Part shown: positions 54,473-62,376 of the stretch, piece after piece | How positions within the stretch are numbered: the first letter of the stretch is position 1 | How the letters are laid out: every line of letters starts with the position of its first letter | From: Prauserella marina | GTDB lineage: Bacteria > Actinomycetota > Actinomycetes > Mycobacteriales > Pseudonocardiaceae | Direction: 5' to 3' | Assembly: GCF_002240355.1 (NCBI RefSeq) | Contig: NZ_CP016353.1 | Location: 3,274,501-3,338,500 of the forward strand | Length of the DNA: 64,000 nt | Notes under the pieces: model-generated | Databases searched by the model: none | What the model was told of the DNA's origin: nothing | Seen by the model: the letters and a program-made list of their open reading frames with translations, nothing else | Position numbers and translations under genes: made by a program

Positions 54473-54522
54473 ACCACCCGGCCCCGCTTGCCGGGCTGGC
54501 GCGTCTTTGCTGAGATGCGCTG

Positions 54523-55785
54523 GTGACGGTCACCGACACCCGGCAAGCCATCGACGCGGTATGGCGCATCGAATCGGCGCGGTTGATCGCGGGTCTGGCC
54601 CGCATGGTGCGCGATGTGGGCGTTGCCGAGGAACTTGCCCAGGACGCGCTGGTCGCGGCCCTTGAGCAATGGCCGGGGTCAGGTGTTCCGGACAACCCGG
54701 GCGCCTGGCTCATGGCCGTGGCCAAGCGCAGGGCCATCGACCAGTTCCGCAGGCAGGAACGGCTTGAGCGCAAGGTCACCGAGCTGGGCCGCGACCTGGA
54801 GACCAGCGCCGCCGCCGACCAGCCCGATCTCGTCGATGTCGACGACGACATCGGTGACGACCTGCTGCGCTTGGTGTTCACCGCGTGCCATCCCGTGCTG
54901 TCGACGGAAGCCAAGGTCGCGTTGACGCTGCGCCTGCTCGGCGGGCTCACCACCGACGAGATCGCCCGCGCCTTCCTCGTGCCGGAATCCACGATGGCCC
55001 AGCGGATCGTGCGGGCGAAGCGGACTCTGGCGAAGAAGAAGGTGCCGTTCGAGGTGCCGAGGGGCGCCGAGCTCGCGCAGCGGCTCTCGGCCGTGCTCGA
55101 AGTGCTCTACCTGATCTTCAACGAAGGCTACTCGGCAACCGCCGGTGACGACCTGATGCGACCCGAGCTGTGTGCCGAGGCGCAACGGCTCGGTCGAATC
55201 GTCGCGGCGCTCCGCCCGGAAGAACCGGAGGTGCACGGTCTCGTCGCGCTGATGGAGATCCAGGCGTCACGGTCCGGCGCCAGGGTGGATGCCGGGGGCG
55301 AACCCATCCTGCTGCTCGATCAGGACCGGTCGAGGTGGGACCGCTTGCTGATCCGGCGTGGCCTCGCGGCGCTTGCCAAAGCCCAAGGGCTGAGCGAGAG
55401 TTCCGGACCCTACACCGTGCAGGCCGCCATCGCGGCCTGTCATGCCCGTGCCACGACGGCGGAGCACACCGACTGGGGCGAGATCGCCCGGCTCTACGCC
55501 GAGCTCGCCGCGCTTACCGGGTCACCCGTCGTGGAACTCAACAGGGCGGTCGCGGTGGCGATGGCCTCCGGCCCGGCGGCCGGTCTCGAACTCGTCGACC
55601 AGCTCGCCGACGAACCCAGCCTGGCGCGCTACCACCTGCTGCCGAGCGTGCGCGGTGACCTGCTGAGCAAACTCGACAGGCAGGCCGAAGCCCGTGCCGA
55701 GTTCGAGAAGGCGGCCGCGATGACCCGCAACGCGCGGGAACGCGCCATCCTGCTCGACCGCGCGGCGAAGTGTGAAACCGGCTGA
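54523..55785 (+). CDS. ECF sigma factor of ECF42 type (C-terminal TPR-like extension)
   Basis: 420-residue extracytoplasmic-function sigma factor. Region 2 residues ~15-80 (VWRIESARLIAGLARMVRDV, GAWLMAVAKRRAIDQFR) and region 4 ~115-175 (LTTDEIARAFLVPESTMAQR) are followed by a ~220-residue helical extension (LFN-like YLIFNEGYSATAGDDLMRPE, then repeated helices to the end) that replaces an anti-sigma factor and may control activity itself. Found next to a DGPF gene, as in the ECF42 group. GTG 54523 has no strong RBS. Converges on the second response regulator. Confidence 0.93.
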   Translation: MTVTDTRQAIDAVWRIESARLIAGLARMVRDVGVAEELAQDALVAALEQWPGSGVPDNPGAWLMAVAKRRAIDQFRRQERLERKVTELGRDLETSAAADQPDLVDVDDDIGDDLLRLVFTACHPVLSTEAKVALTLRLLGGLTTDEIARAFLVPESTMAQRIVRAKRTLAKKKVPFEVPRGAELAQRLSAVLEVLYLIFNEGYSATAGDDLMRPELCAEAQRLGRIVAALRPEEPEVHGLVALMEIQASRSGARVDAGGEPILLLDQDRSRWDRLLIRRGLAALAKAQGLSESSGPYTVQAAIAACHARATTAEHTDWGEIARLYAELAALTGSPVVELNRAVAVAMASGPAAGLELVDQLADEPSLARYHLLPSVRGDLLSKLDRQAEARAEFEKAAAMTRNARERAILLDRAAKCETG

Positions 55786-55796
55786 ACCTCAGCCGG
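55778..55796. terminator. Dyad over convergent stop codons
   Basis: CCGGCTGA-acc-TCAGCCGG: a perfect 8-bp stem, 3-nt loop, whose arms hold the sigma gene TGA (55783-55785) and the response-regulator stop (55789-55791). Confidence 0.6.
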
Positions 55797-56445
55797 CACC
55801 TGGCAGGCCCGCGCTCGCCGCGAGCACGGCCAGCCGCACCCTGTTCGAGGAACCCGTCTTCGTCATCAGACTCGCGACGTGCGTCTTGACCGTCGTCACG
55901 CCGATGTGCAGCCGTTGCGCGATGTCGGCGTTGGACAGTCCCTCACCGACGAGAGCCAGCACGTCGCGCTCTCTGCCGGTCAGCTCAGGAAGCGCGGAGG
56001 CACCCGGTGGCACCGCGTTTTCCCTCGCGTTGACGGCGGTGCTGACCAGCCTGCGCAGCACGGTCCTGCTGAACGGCGCGTCACCAGCCGCGACCCTGCG
56101 CACGGCGTCGAGTACTTCCTCGGGCGCCGCGTCCTTGGCGAGGAAACCGTGCGCGCCAGCGGCCAGAGCGGGGTAGAGATGTTCGTCGTCGTCGAACGTC
56201 GTCAGCACCAGCACCCTCGTGGAGGGGCGGGAGGCCAGAATCCGCGCCGTGGCGGTGATGCCGTCGACGCCGGGCATCCTGAGGTCCATGAGCACCACGT
56301 CGGGCAATGTCTGCGCGACCAGTGTGGTGGCCTGATGGCCGTTGTCGGCCTCACCGACGACCTCGATGTCGTCGGTGGCCCCGCACAACATGCGCAGGCC
56401 CGCTCGCACGAGGTGCTGATCGTCGACCAGCAGCACTCTGATCAT
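55789..56445 (-). CDS. NarL/LuxR-type response regulator (second system)
   Basis: 218-residue response regulator with receiver Asp54 (VLMDLRMP), acidic pair DD (8-9), Lys in GFLAKDAA, and LuxR HTH at the end (LTGRERDVLALVGEGLSNAD, then IAQRLHIGVTTVKTHVASLM). Overlaps the histidine kinase gene by 4 bp (ATGA), so coupled. Targets are not visible; the divergent methyltransferase/VTT-type genes are candidates. Confidence 0.93.
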   Translation of the reverse strand: MIRVLLVDDQHLVRAGLRMLCGATDDIEVVGEADNGHQATTLVAQTLPDVVLMDLRMPGVDGITATARILASRPSTRVLVLTTFDDDEHLYPALAAGAHGFLAKDAAPEEVLDAVRRVAAGDAPFSRTVLRRLVSTAVNARENAVPPGASALPELTGRERDVLALVGEGLSNADIAQRLHIGVTTVKTHVASLMTKTGSSNRVRLAVLAASAGLPGAG

Positions 56446-57602
56446 CGGATGTTCTCCTCGGCGTTGTTCGGCATCCAGGCGGCGAGCCGCCAACCGTCCT
56501 GTCCCGGCTCGCTGCGGAGTCCGCCGCCGAGCAGTTCGACGCGCTCGCGCAGGCCGACGAGCCCGAAGCCCGTGTTGTCGTCCGAGGTGGGCGCGGGGTG
56601 GGCGCCGTTGTCGGCGATCTCGATGTGGACCTCCTCCGGCGTCGTCGACACCCGCAACCGGGCTGTCGCGGACCTTCCGGCGTGCTTGATCACGTTGGTG
56701 AGCCCTTCCTGTACCACCCGCAGCACCGCGAGGCGACGCATCGAGTCGAGTGTGGTGATTCCCTTATCGACGTCGGCGTCGATGATCAGACCGGAGTTCC
56801 TCGCCCGTTCCACCGTGCCCGCCAGCGCGCCGGTGAACCCGTCGTCGCCGATCAGCGCCGTGCCCGCTTCCTCGTTGATGCTGGCCGGATCCCGCAGCGT
56901 GGCCACGAGTTTGCGCAGATCGGTCAGTGCCGTGCTCGTCGTGGTGTGCACATCGGACAGTGCGGTCGCGACGGCGGGTTCTCGTTCGCCGAGTGCGATC
57001 CTCGCGGCGCCGACTCCCATCGCCACCGAAGCCAGGTAGTGCGCGACGAGATCGTGCAGTTCCCGCGCGATCGCCGTGCGTTCGGCCGCCCTCGCCTCCC
57101 TGACCGCGATCTCCCGCTGCCTGCGGTCCTTGACCCCGCGCTGCAGTACCGAACGGATGTAGGCGCCGAGCACGATGGGGGGCACGGTCGCCAGCGCGAT
57201 CGTGAACGGCGTGAGCAGGGGGTGGAACGCCGGTGCGTAGACGATGAACTGCGCGGCGAGGTAGCCGGCGATGCCGGTCCAGCACTGCCAGCCGGTCCTG
57301 CGCATCGCCAGCTCCCCGAGCGCGATGGCGGCCAGCGCGAAGATCACCGCGTTGGCGACCACCGCGTCGAGCACGACGATGGCAAGCACGGTGAGTGCCG
57401 ACTGGATGAGTGTCACCGCGAGCGGAAACCTGCCGCCGACGACGGTGCACGCCGCGGAGATCAGCGCCAGTACCCAGTCCCAGCCATGGGGTGGGACTGG
57501 GCCGTGTGACAAAGCCACATAGGTAATCGCGGCGACCATCGGCGTGAACCGGACGGGCGCCCAGACGAGCGTCGGGAACCGCTGGAGGATCCGGGAGAGC
57601 AC
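56442..57602 (-). CDS. Sensor histidine kinase (second system)
   Basis: 386-residue NarL-partner kinase with four to five hydrophobic segments in residues 20-155 and little extracytoplasmic sequence. The phospho-His lies in RTAIARELHDLVAHYLASVA, with N-box LTNVIKHAG and GFGLVGLRERVELLGG in the ATPase domain. GTG 57602 lies 6 nt after TAGGGT, a leaderless pattern. Paired overlappingly with the response regulator. Sensing at the membrane is likely; the ligand is unknown. Confidence 0.9.
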   Translation of the reverse strand: MLSRILQRFPTLVWAPVRFTPMVAAITYVALSHGPVPPHGWDWVLALISAACTVVGGRFPLAVTLIQSALTVLAIVVLDAVVANAVIFALAAIALGELAMRRTGWQCWTGIAGYLAAQFIVYAPAFHPLLTPFTIALATVPPIVLGAYIRSVLQRGVKDRRQREIAVREARAAERTAIARELHDLVAHYLASVAMGVGAARIALGEREPAVATALSDVHTTTSTALTDLRKLVATLRDPASINEEAGTALIGDDGFTGALAGTVERARNSGLIIDADVDKGITTLDSMRRLAVLRVVQEGLTNVIKHAGRSATARLRVSTTPEEVHIEIADNGAHPAPTSDDNTGFGLVGLRERVELLGGGLRSEPGQDGWRLAAWMPNNAEENIR

Positions 57603-57608
57603 CGTTCG

Positions 57609-57614
57609 ACCCTA
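57609..57614 (-). promoter_or_regulatory. -10 box, leaderless start of second histidine kinase
   Basis: TAGGGT on the minus strand, 6 nt before GTG 57602. Confidence 0.5.
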
Positions 57615-57632
57615 GGGAACAACCCCACGACT

Positions 57633-57670
57633 CGCCTCCTGCCGGAGGAGGAGGCGGTCTCGTCCGGCAG
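57633..57670. promoter_or_regulatory. Overlapping inverted repeats in a divergent promoter region
   Basis: CGCCTCCT-N8-AGGAGGCG (57633-57656) overlaps CTGCCGGA-N16-TCCGGCAG (57639-57670); both have perfect 8-bp arms and they cannot form fully together. Located between the second kinase and the methyltransferase gene. Confidence 0.55.
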
Positions 57671-57730
57671 GCCGGGAGTGCGGCCCGCAAGCGGAGGTGC
57701 AGGGGGTGGGTGCGCTGCGACGGTCGAGGC

Positions 57731-58387
57731 ATGAACCCGATCACCTCACCGGACGCGCCCGCGACCGCCCCGGTCCCTGACAGTTCCCTTTCGGTCTTTC
57801 TCAGTGCGGCGCTCCGGCGGCCACGGATCGTCGGCGGAGTGGCGCCCAGTTCGCGGGAACTGACCGAGGTCCTCGCTTCCGTCGTGCCCAGCAGGGGTGA
57901 ACCCACCGTCGTCGAGCTCGGCCCGGGCACCGGTGCCACGACCTCGACGATCGCGCGCAGGCTTCCCGAGAGCGGCAGGCAGCTCGCCGTCGAGATCGAC
58001 CCGGTGATGGCGGCACATCTCGCGAACTCCTATCCAGGGGTCACCGTGCTCCAGGGCGACGCCGCCGAGCTCGGCGCTCTGCTCGCACGCGAGGGACAGG
58101 ACACCGCCGACGCGATCGTGAGCGGGCTGCCCTGGTCGCTGTTCCCGGGGCACGTGCAACGGGCCGTGCTGAGGCAGGTGTGTTCGGCGCTGACCCCGGC
58201 CGGTGCGTTCAGCACGTTCGCCTACCGGCACGCGGCGCGCCTTGAGGGAGCCCGCCGGTTCAGGGGACTGCTCGACGAGTACTTCGACGAGGTCGTCGTG
58301 ACCAGGACCGTGTGGCGCAACCTCCCTCCTGCCAGGGTGTTCGTGTGCCGCAGGCCGCGATCGTTCGCTTCCGCTCGTCATGGTTGA
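57731..58387 (+). CDS. SAM-dependent methyltransferase (phospholipid N-methyltransferase-like)
   Basis: 218-residue class I methyltransferase: SAM motif VVELGPGTGATTSTIARRL (residues ~57-75), acidic VEIDPVMAAHLA, DADAIVSGLPWSLFP where rRNA-dimethylases have NPPY and PmtA-like lipid enzymes have a SGLP motif. The resemblance to phosphatidylethanolamine N-methyltransferases is suggestive; rRNA-type action cannot be ruled out. The 8-bp overlap with the downstream DedA-like gene points to membrane-lipid work. Confidence 0.82.
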   Translation: MNPITSPDAPATAPVPDSSLSVFLSAALRRPRIVGGVAPSSRELTEVLASVVPSRGEPTVVELGPGTGATTSTIARRLPESGRQLAVEIDPVMAAHLANSYPGVTVLQGDAAELGALLAREGQDTADAIVSGLPWSLFPGHVQRAVLRQVCSALTPAGAFSTFAYRHAARLEGARRFRGLLDEYFDEVVVTRTVWRNLPPARVFVCRRPRSFASARHG

Positions 58388-59024
58388 CCTGCTCGGCTGG
58401 TTGCGGGCCCTTCCCCAGCCGTTGCTGCTGCTCGCCGTCGCCGCGACCATCGTCGCCGAGGCGGGGTTGCTGATCGGCGTCTTTCTGCCCGGCGCCAGCG
58501 CGGCCATCGCGCTCGGCGTCATCGCGCGAGCGGGAACGGTCAACCCGGCACTCGCGGCAGGCACGGTCGCACTCGCCGCCGTCGCTGGCACCCACTTCGC
58601 CTACCTGCGGGGCAGGGCGGGAGCGCTGCCCACTCCCCGGCGGCTCGCCGGGCCAAGGGAACACGCGGTCCGGTTGCTGCGCCGCTCCGGTCCGCTGGCC
58701 CTGTGCTTCGCGCAGTGGCTGGTCGCGGTCAGGACGCTCACCCCGAGGCTGGCCGGTTTCGCGGGGCTCGGCTACCGGCGGTTCGCGATGGCGAGCGTGC
58801 CCTCGGGCCTGACGTGGGGCGTCGTGCTGACCACGCTCGGTCACCTCGCGGCCGGTGCCTACGAGTCGTTGACCCAGGTTTTCGGATTCGGCGCCGCCGG
58901 TGTCGTCGCGGTACTCGCCCTCGCCTGGTTGCTCGCGCGCCGCACCGTGTCCGCGCGGACGACGCGGCGAGACCGGAGTGACCCCGGCGGGCAGACCTCG
59001 GAGTGCGTGGCAGGCCCCGCGTAA
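58380..59024 (+). CDS. DedA-like (VTT/SNARE-associated) membrane protein
   Basis: 214-residue membrane protein with the VTT-type core: AAATIVAEAGLLIGVFLPGA (re-entrant motif with Glu and Gly/Pro), HFAYLRGRAGALPT, FAQWLVAVRTLTPRLAGFAG (Arg-rich motif), and four to five helices overall. DedA/VTT proteins scramble or flip lipids such as undecaprenyl phosphate or PE. ATG 58380 lies inside the methyltransferase 3' end. A Thr/Arg-rich tail follows the last helix. Confidence 0.86.
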   Translation: MVDLLGWLRALPQPLLLLAVAATIVAEAGLLIGVFLPGASAAIALGVIARAGTVNPALAAGTVALAAVAGTHFAYLRGRAGALPTPRRLAGPREHAVRLLRRSGPLALCFAQWLVAVRTLTPRLAGFAGLGYRRFAMASVPSGLTWGVVLTTLGHLAAGAYESLTQVFGFGAAGVVAVLALAWLLARRTVSARTTRRDRSDPGGQTSECVAGPA

Positions 59025-59085
59025 GCTTTCCAGCCGAAAGGCCGTTCGCGGCACGAAGCCGACCGGGAACGGAGCACAGGAGCTG

Positions 59086-59928
59086 GTGGCCACGCGCGAC
59101 GACGACGCCTTCGTATTGCCGCTGGCCGAGGTACGCCACGGACTGCGGGCCGATTGCGGGCGCTGCTTCGCGTTGTGCTGCGCCGCGCTGCCGTTCACGG
59201 CCTCAAGCGACTTCGCCTTCGACAAGCCGGCCGGTGTGGCCTGTGGGCATCTCGGTGAGGATTTCGGCTGCACGATTCACGCTTCGCTGCGGGAGCGGGG
59301 ATTCGCGGGCTGCGTGGTCTTCGACTGTTTCGGCGCCGGACAGCACGTCGCACAGCACACCTACGGCGGGACGGACTGGCGCCAGGCACCGGAAACCGCG
59401 CGGGACATGTTCGAGGTCTTCCCGGTCGTGCGGGTACTGCACGAACTGCTCTGGTACCTGACCGAGGCCGAGGCACTGCCCTCGGCGCGGTCCATGCGAG
59501 CCCAGCTGGCCGCCGCCGTCACCGAGACCGAACGCCTCGCCAGGCTCAGCCCGCCCGAGCTGCTGGCACTGGACGTGGAGGCTCATCGGGCGAACGGCAA
59601 CGCGTTGCTGGTGAAGGCAAGCGAACTCGCGCGAGCGGCGGTACCCGGCAGGGCCGACCATCGGGGCGCGGACCTCATCGGCAAGAACCTGGCCGGTGCC
59701 GATCTTTCCGGCGCGAGCCTGCGCGGAGCCCAGCTCGTCGGTGCCGACCTGCGCGGAGCGAAGCTCAGGCTCGCGGACCTCACCGGCGCCGACACGCGTG
59801 GCGCCGACCTCAGCGGTGCTCAGCTTGAGCACGGCCTCTTCCTGACGCGGCCACAGCTCACCGCCGCGCGCGGTGACGCGGCGACGACGTTGCCGCCTTG
59901 GCTGGAGCGCCCTTCGCACTGGGCTTGA
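59086..59928 (+). CDS. Cys-rich N-terminus fused to pentapeptide repeats
   Basis: 280-residue protein in two parts. Residues ~18-85 contain CGRCFALCC, FDKPAGVACGHLGEDFGC and GFAGCVVFDCFGAGQH, a Cys/His cluster resembling YkgJ/zinc- or iron-cluster modules. Residues ~195-250 are pentapeptide repeats (ADLIGKNLAGADLSGASLRG, GADLRGAKLRLADLTGAD, GADLSGAQL), a right-handed beta-helix of about ten repeats. Function unknown; pentapeptide proteins may bind DNA gyrase or partners. GTG 59086 has AGGAG a few bases upstream. Confidence 0.82.
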   Translation: MATRDDDAFVLPLAEVRHGLRADCGRCFALCCAALPFTASSDFAFDKPAGVACGHLGEDFGCTIHASLRERGFAGCVVFDCFGAGQHVAQHTYGGTDWRQAPETARDMFEVFPVVRVLHELLWYLTEAEALPSARSMRAQLAAAVTETERLARLSPPELLALDVEAHRANGNALLVKASELARAAVPGRADHRGADLIGKNLAGADLSGASLRGAQLVGADLRGAKLRLADLTGADTRGADLSGAQLEHGLFLTRPQLTAARGDAATTLPPWLERPSHWA

Positions 59929-59984
59929 GTCCTGAGCCGCGCGCTCACGCCGAGCGGGCGCTAGCGTCGGAGCGGGAGGGAAAC

Positions 59985-60329
59985 ATGACGATCGACACCG
60001 AGCCGCGTTTGTACGAGGTCAGGATCGGCGGATTCGGCGACGACGAGGGCGCGCTCGCCCTGACCGAACCCATCGCGAGACTGCTATGCCCCGACGAATG
60101 GCACGAGGGCCCCTGCGAAGTGCCGTGGGGATTCAGTCTGGCCGGTACCGATGGCGCCGAACTCGTCGTCGGGATCTACACGACGGAAAGCACGGCGGCC
60201 GAGATCCTCGCGCGAGTGCGCGCGCTCGCCGGACCAGACCACCCCTCGGCCCTCACCACTGGCGATCCGGGGTTGTTCCCCGACGTGATCACCCAGTACG
60301 AGATCGAGCACGGCACCGCGCCACAGTGA
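59985..60329 (+). CDS. Small conserved-looking protein of unknown function
   Basis: 114-residue protein, alpha/beta-like: YEVRIGGFGDDEGALALTEP, IARLLCPDEWHEGPCEVPWG, FSLAGTDGAELVVGIYTTES, ending YEIEHGTAPQ. No known family is recognised. Acidic, no membrane segment. ATG 59985 has an excellent GGGAGGG upstream, so it is real. It stands between the pentapeptide protein and the gamma-glutamyltransferase. Confidence 0.6.
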   Translation: MTIDTEPRLYEVRIGGFGDDEGALALTEPIARLLCPDEWHEGPCEVPWGFSLAGTDGAELVVGIYTTESTAAEILARVRALAGPDHPSALTTGDPGLFPDVITQYEIEHGTAPQ

Positions 60330-60468
60330 TCGCCGTCGCAACGCACGCGGGGCCATGTCCGATACCTTGCTTGGTCGGGCCGGTGCTTTTCCGCACGGAT
60401 CGGCCGGTCCGGGCAGCAGACGACATCCGGGCAGCAGGCGCGGAAGGCCGAGTGAGGAGCGCGCGTTC

Positions 60469-62244
60469 TTGTTCACGACCAGACCGACCCTGCAAGGCAC
60501 CCACGGGATGGCTGCCAGTACCCACTGGCTCGCCTCCGCCACGGCGATGGCAGTGCTGGAGGACGACGGCAACGCCTTCGACGCGGCCGTCGCGGCGGGG
60601 TTCGTACTCCAGGTCGTCGAACCGCACCTCAACGGGCCTGCCGGTGAGGTGCCGATCATCTTCGCGCCAAAGGGCGGAAAACCCACCGTGCTGTGCGGCC
60701 AGGGCCCCGCTCCCGCCGGCGCGACCATCGAGCACTACACGTCGCTCGGCCTCGACCTCGTGCCTGGCACGGGACCGCTGGCCGCGGCCGTGCCGGGCGC
60801 CTTCGACGCGTGGCTGCTGCTGTTGCGCGACCACGGCACCAAACGCCTCGCCGAAGTGCTGTCCTACGCCATCGGTTACGCCGCCAAGGGCCACCCCGCC
60901 GTCGACCGCGTCGGCGCCACCGTCGAAACCGTGCGGGAGTTGTTCGAAACCGAATGGCCCACCTCGGCCGAGGTGTACCTGCGGGAAGGCGGCGCACCGA
61001 AGCCGGGCGCGCTGCTGCGCAACCCCGCGCTCGCCGAAACCTGGCGGCGGGTCATCAGGGAGGCCGAGGCGGCCGGTCCCGGAAGGGAAACCCAGATCGA
61101 CGCGGCACGGCGCGTCTGGCGGGAAGGTTTCATCGCCGAAGAACTCGCCGCCGCCTCGGCGAAGCCCACGATGGACACGTCGGGACAACGGCACGCGGGC
61201 ACCCTCACCGCACAGGACATCGCCACGTTCTCCGCGACCTACGAAGACCCCGTCGGCTTCGAATGGAACGGCTGGACCGTGTGCAAGGTGGGTGCGTGGA
61301 GCCAGGGGCCCGCGTTCCTGCAACAACTCGCGCTGCTGCCGGACGAACTCGACTACGGCAGCCCCGGCTACGTGCACACCCTGATCGAAGGCGCCAAGCT
61401 CGCCATGGCCGACAGGGAGGCGTGGTATGGCGACACTCCCGACGTGCCGCTGACGGACTTGCTCTCGGCTGAGTACAACGCGGAACGCAGAAAGCTGATC
61501 GGCGAGCGAGCATCGTGGGAACTGCGGCCGGGCAGTCCAGGCGGCCGTGAGCCGGTGCTCGGCAAGTACGCGCTGGGCACGGCCGACGTGCCGCTCGCGG
61601 CCGGCTCCGGTGAGCCGACGGTCGCCAAGGACGGCGCCACCCGCGGCGACACCTGCCACGTCGACGTCGTCGACCGGCACGGCAACATGGTGGCAGCCAC
61701 CCCGAGCGGAGGCTGGCTGCACTCCAACCCGGTGGTGCCCGCGCTCGGTTTCCCGCTCGGAACCCGGTTGCAGATGACGTGGCTCGAACATGGACTGCCC
61801 AACGCGCTCACTCCCGGCCGCAGGCCGAGGACGACGCTCACCCCGTCGCTTGCGCTGCGCGGCGGGCAGCCCGTCATGGCCTTCGGCACGCCGGGCGGTG
61901 ATCAGCAGGACCAGTGGAGCCTGCACTTCTTCCTCGCCGTCGCGTTGCGGGAATCCGTGCGCTCCGGGCTCGACCTCCAGGGCGCGATCGATGCCCCCAA
62001 CTGGCACAACGAGAGCTTCACCGGCTCGTTCTATCCGAGGGCGATGCGGCCTGGCAGCGTGACGATCGAGTCGAGGATCGGCGAGCGGGTGCTCGGCGAG
62101 CTGCGGCGAAGGGGACACGACGTGACGGTGGGGGAGCCGTGGTCGGAAGGCCGCCTGTGCGCGGTCGCCAGGGATCCCGAAACCGGGGTGCTCTCCGCGG
62201 GGGCCAACCCGCGCGGCATGCAGGGGTACGCGGCGGGGCGGTGA
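60469..62244 (+). CDS. Gamma-glutamyltransferase family protein (Ntn hydrolase)
   Basis: 591-residue gamma-glutamyltransferase/cephalosporin-acylase-like protein: FTTRPTLQGTHGMAASTHWL start, VLEDDGNAFDAAVAAGFVLQ with VEPHLNGPAGEVPII, autoprocessing site GDTCHVDVVD whose Thr becomes the N-terminal nucleophile of the small subunit (after ~residue 390), then GNMVAATPSGGW and TPGGDQQDQW. No signal peptide is visible, so probably cytoplasmic. TTG 60469 is chosen: GAGGAG lies at 60454-60459, and relatives begin right there; the ATG at 60355 adds a low-complexity Arg/Gly tail. Confidence 0.85.
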   Translation: MFTTRPTLQGTHGMAASTHWLASATAMAVLEDDGNAFDAAVAAGFVLQVVEPHLNGPAGEVPIIFAPKGGKPTVLCGQGPAPAGATIEHYTSLGLDLVPGTGPLAAAVPGAFDAWLLLLRDHGTKRLAEVLSYAIGYAAKGHPAVDRVGATVETVRELFETEWPTSAEVYLREGGAPKPGALLRNPALAETWRRVIREAEAAGPGRETQIDAARRVWREGFIAEELAAASAKPTMDTSGQRHAGTLTAQDIATFSATYEDPVGFEWNGWTVCKVGAWSQGPAFLQQLALLPDELDYGSPGYVHTLIEGAKLAMADREAWYGDTPDVPLTDLLSAEYNAERRKLIGERASWELRPGSPGGREPVLGKYALGTADVPLAAGSGEPTVAKDGATRGDTCHVDVVDRHGNMVAATPSGGWLHSNPVVPALGFPLGTRLQMTWLEHGLPNALTPGRRPRTTLTPSLALRGGQPVMAFGTPGGDQQDQWSLHFFLAVALRESVRSGLDLQGAIDAPNWHNESFTGSFYPRAMRPGSVTIESRIGERVLGELRRRGHDVTVGEPWSEGRLCAVARDPETGVLSAGANPRGMQGYAAGR

Positions 62245-62305
62245 CCCCCGTGGTGGTGTGACCGGCGACGGGGGCTGTCGCGGTGTGGCGGTTCCGTTGG
62301 CGTCC

Positions 62306-62368
62306 CGAGTGCGGATCTCGATGTCCTGGGCGCGGAACTCGGTGTTCTGAGTGCGGATCTCGGCGTCG
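62306..62368 (-). repeat. 21-bp tandem repeat array D (3 units)
   Basis: Units 62306-62326, 62327-62347 and 62348-62368 share GCGG(A)(T/A)CTCG(A/G)(T/G)GT, same orientation as arrays B and C2. The array ends 8 bp before the TauD-like stop codon, between convergent genes. Confidence 0.8.
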
Positions 62369-62376
62369 TCGGCCGG

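Noticed and set aside
60289-62118. 609-residue minus-strand frame
   Set aside because: Antisense of the gamma-glutamyltransferase gene, no RBS or domain.
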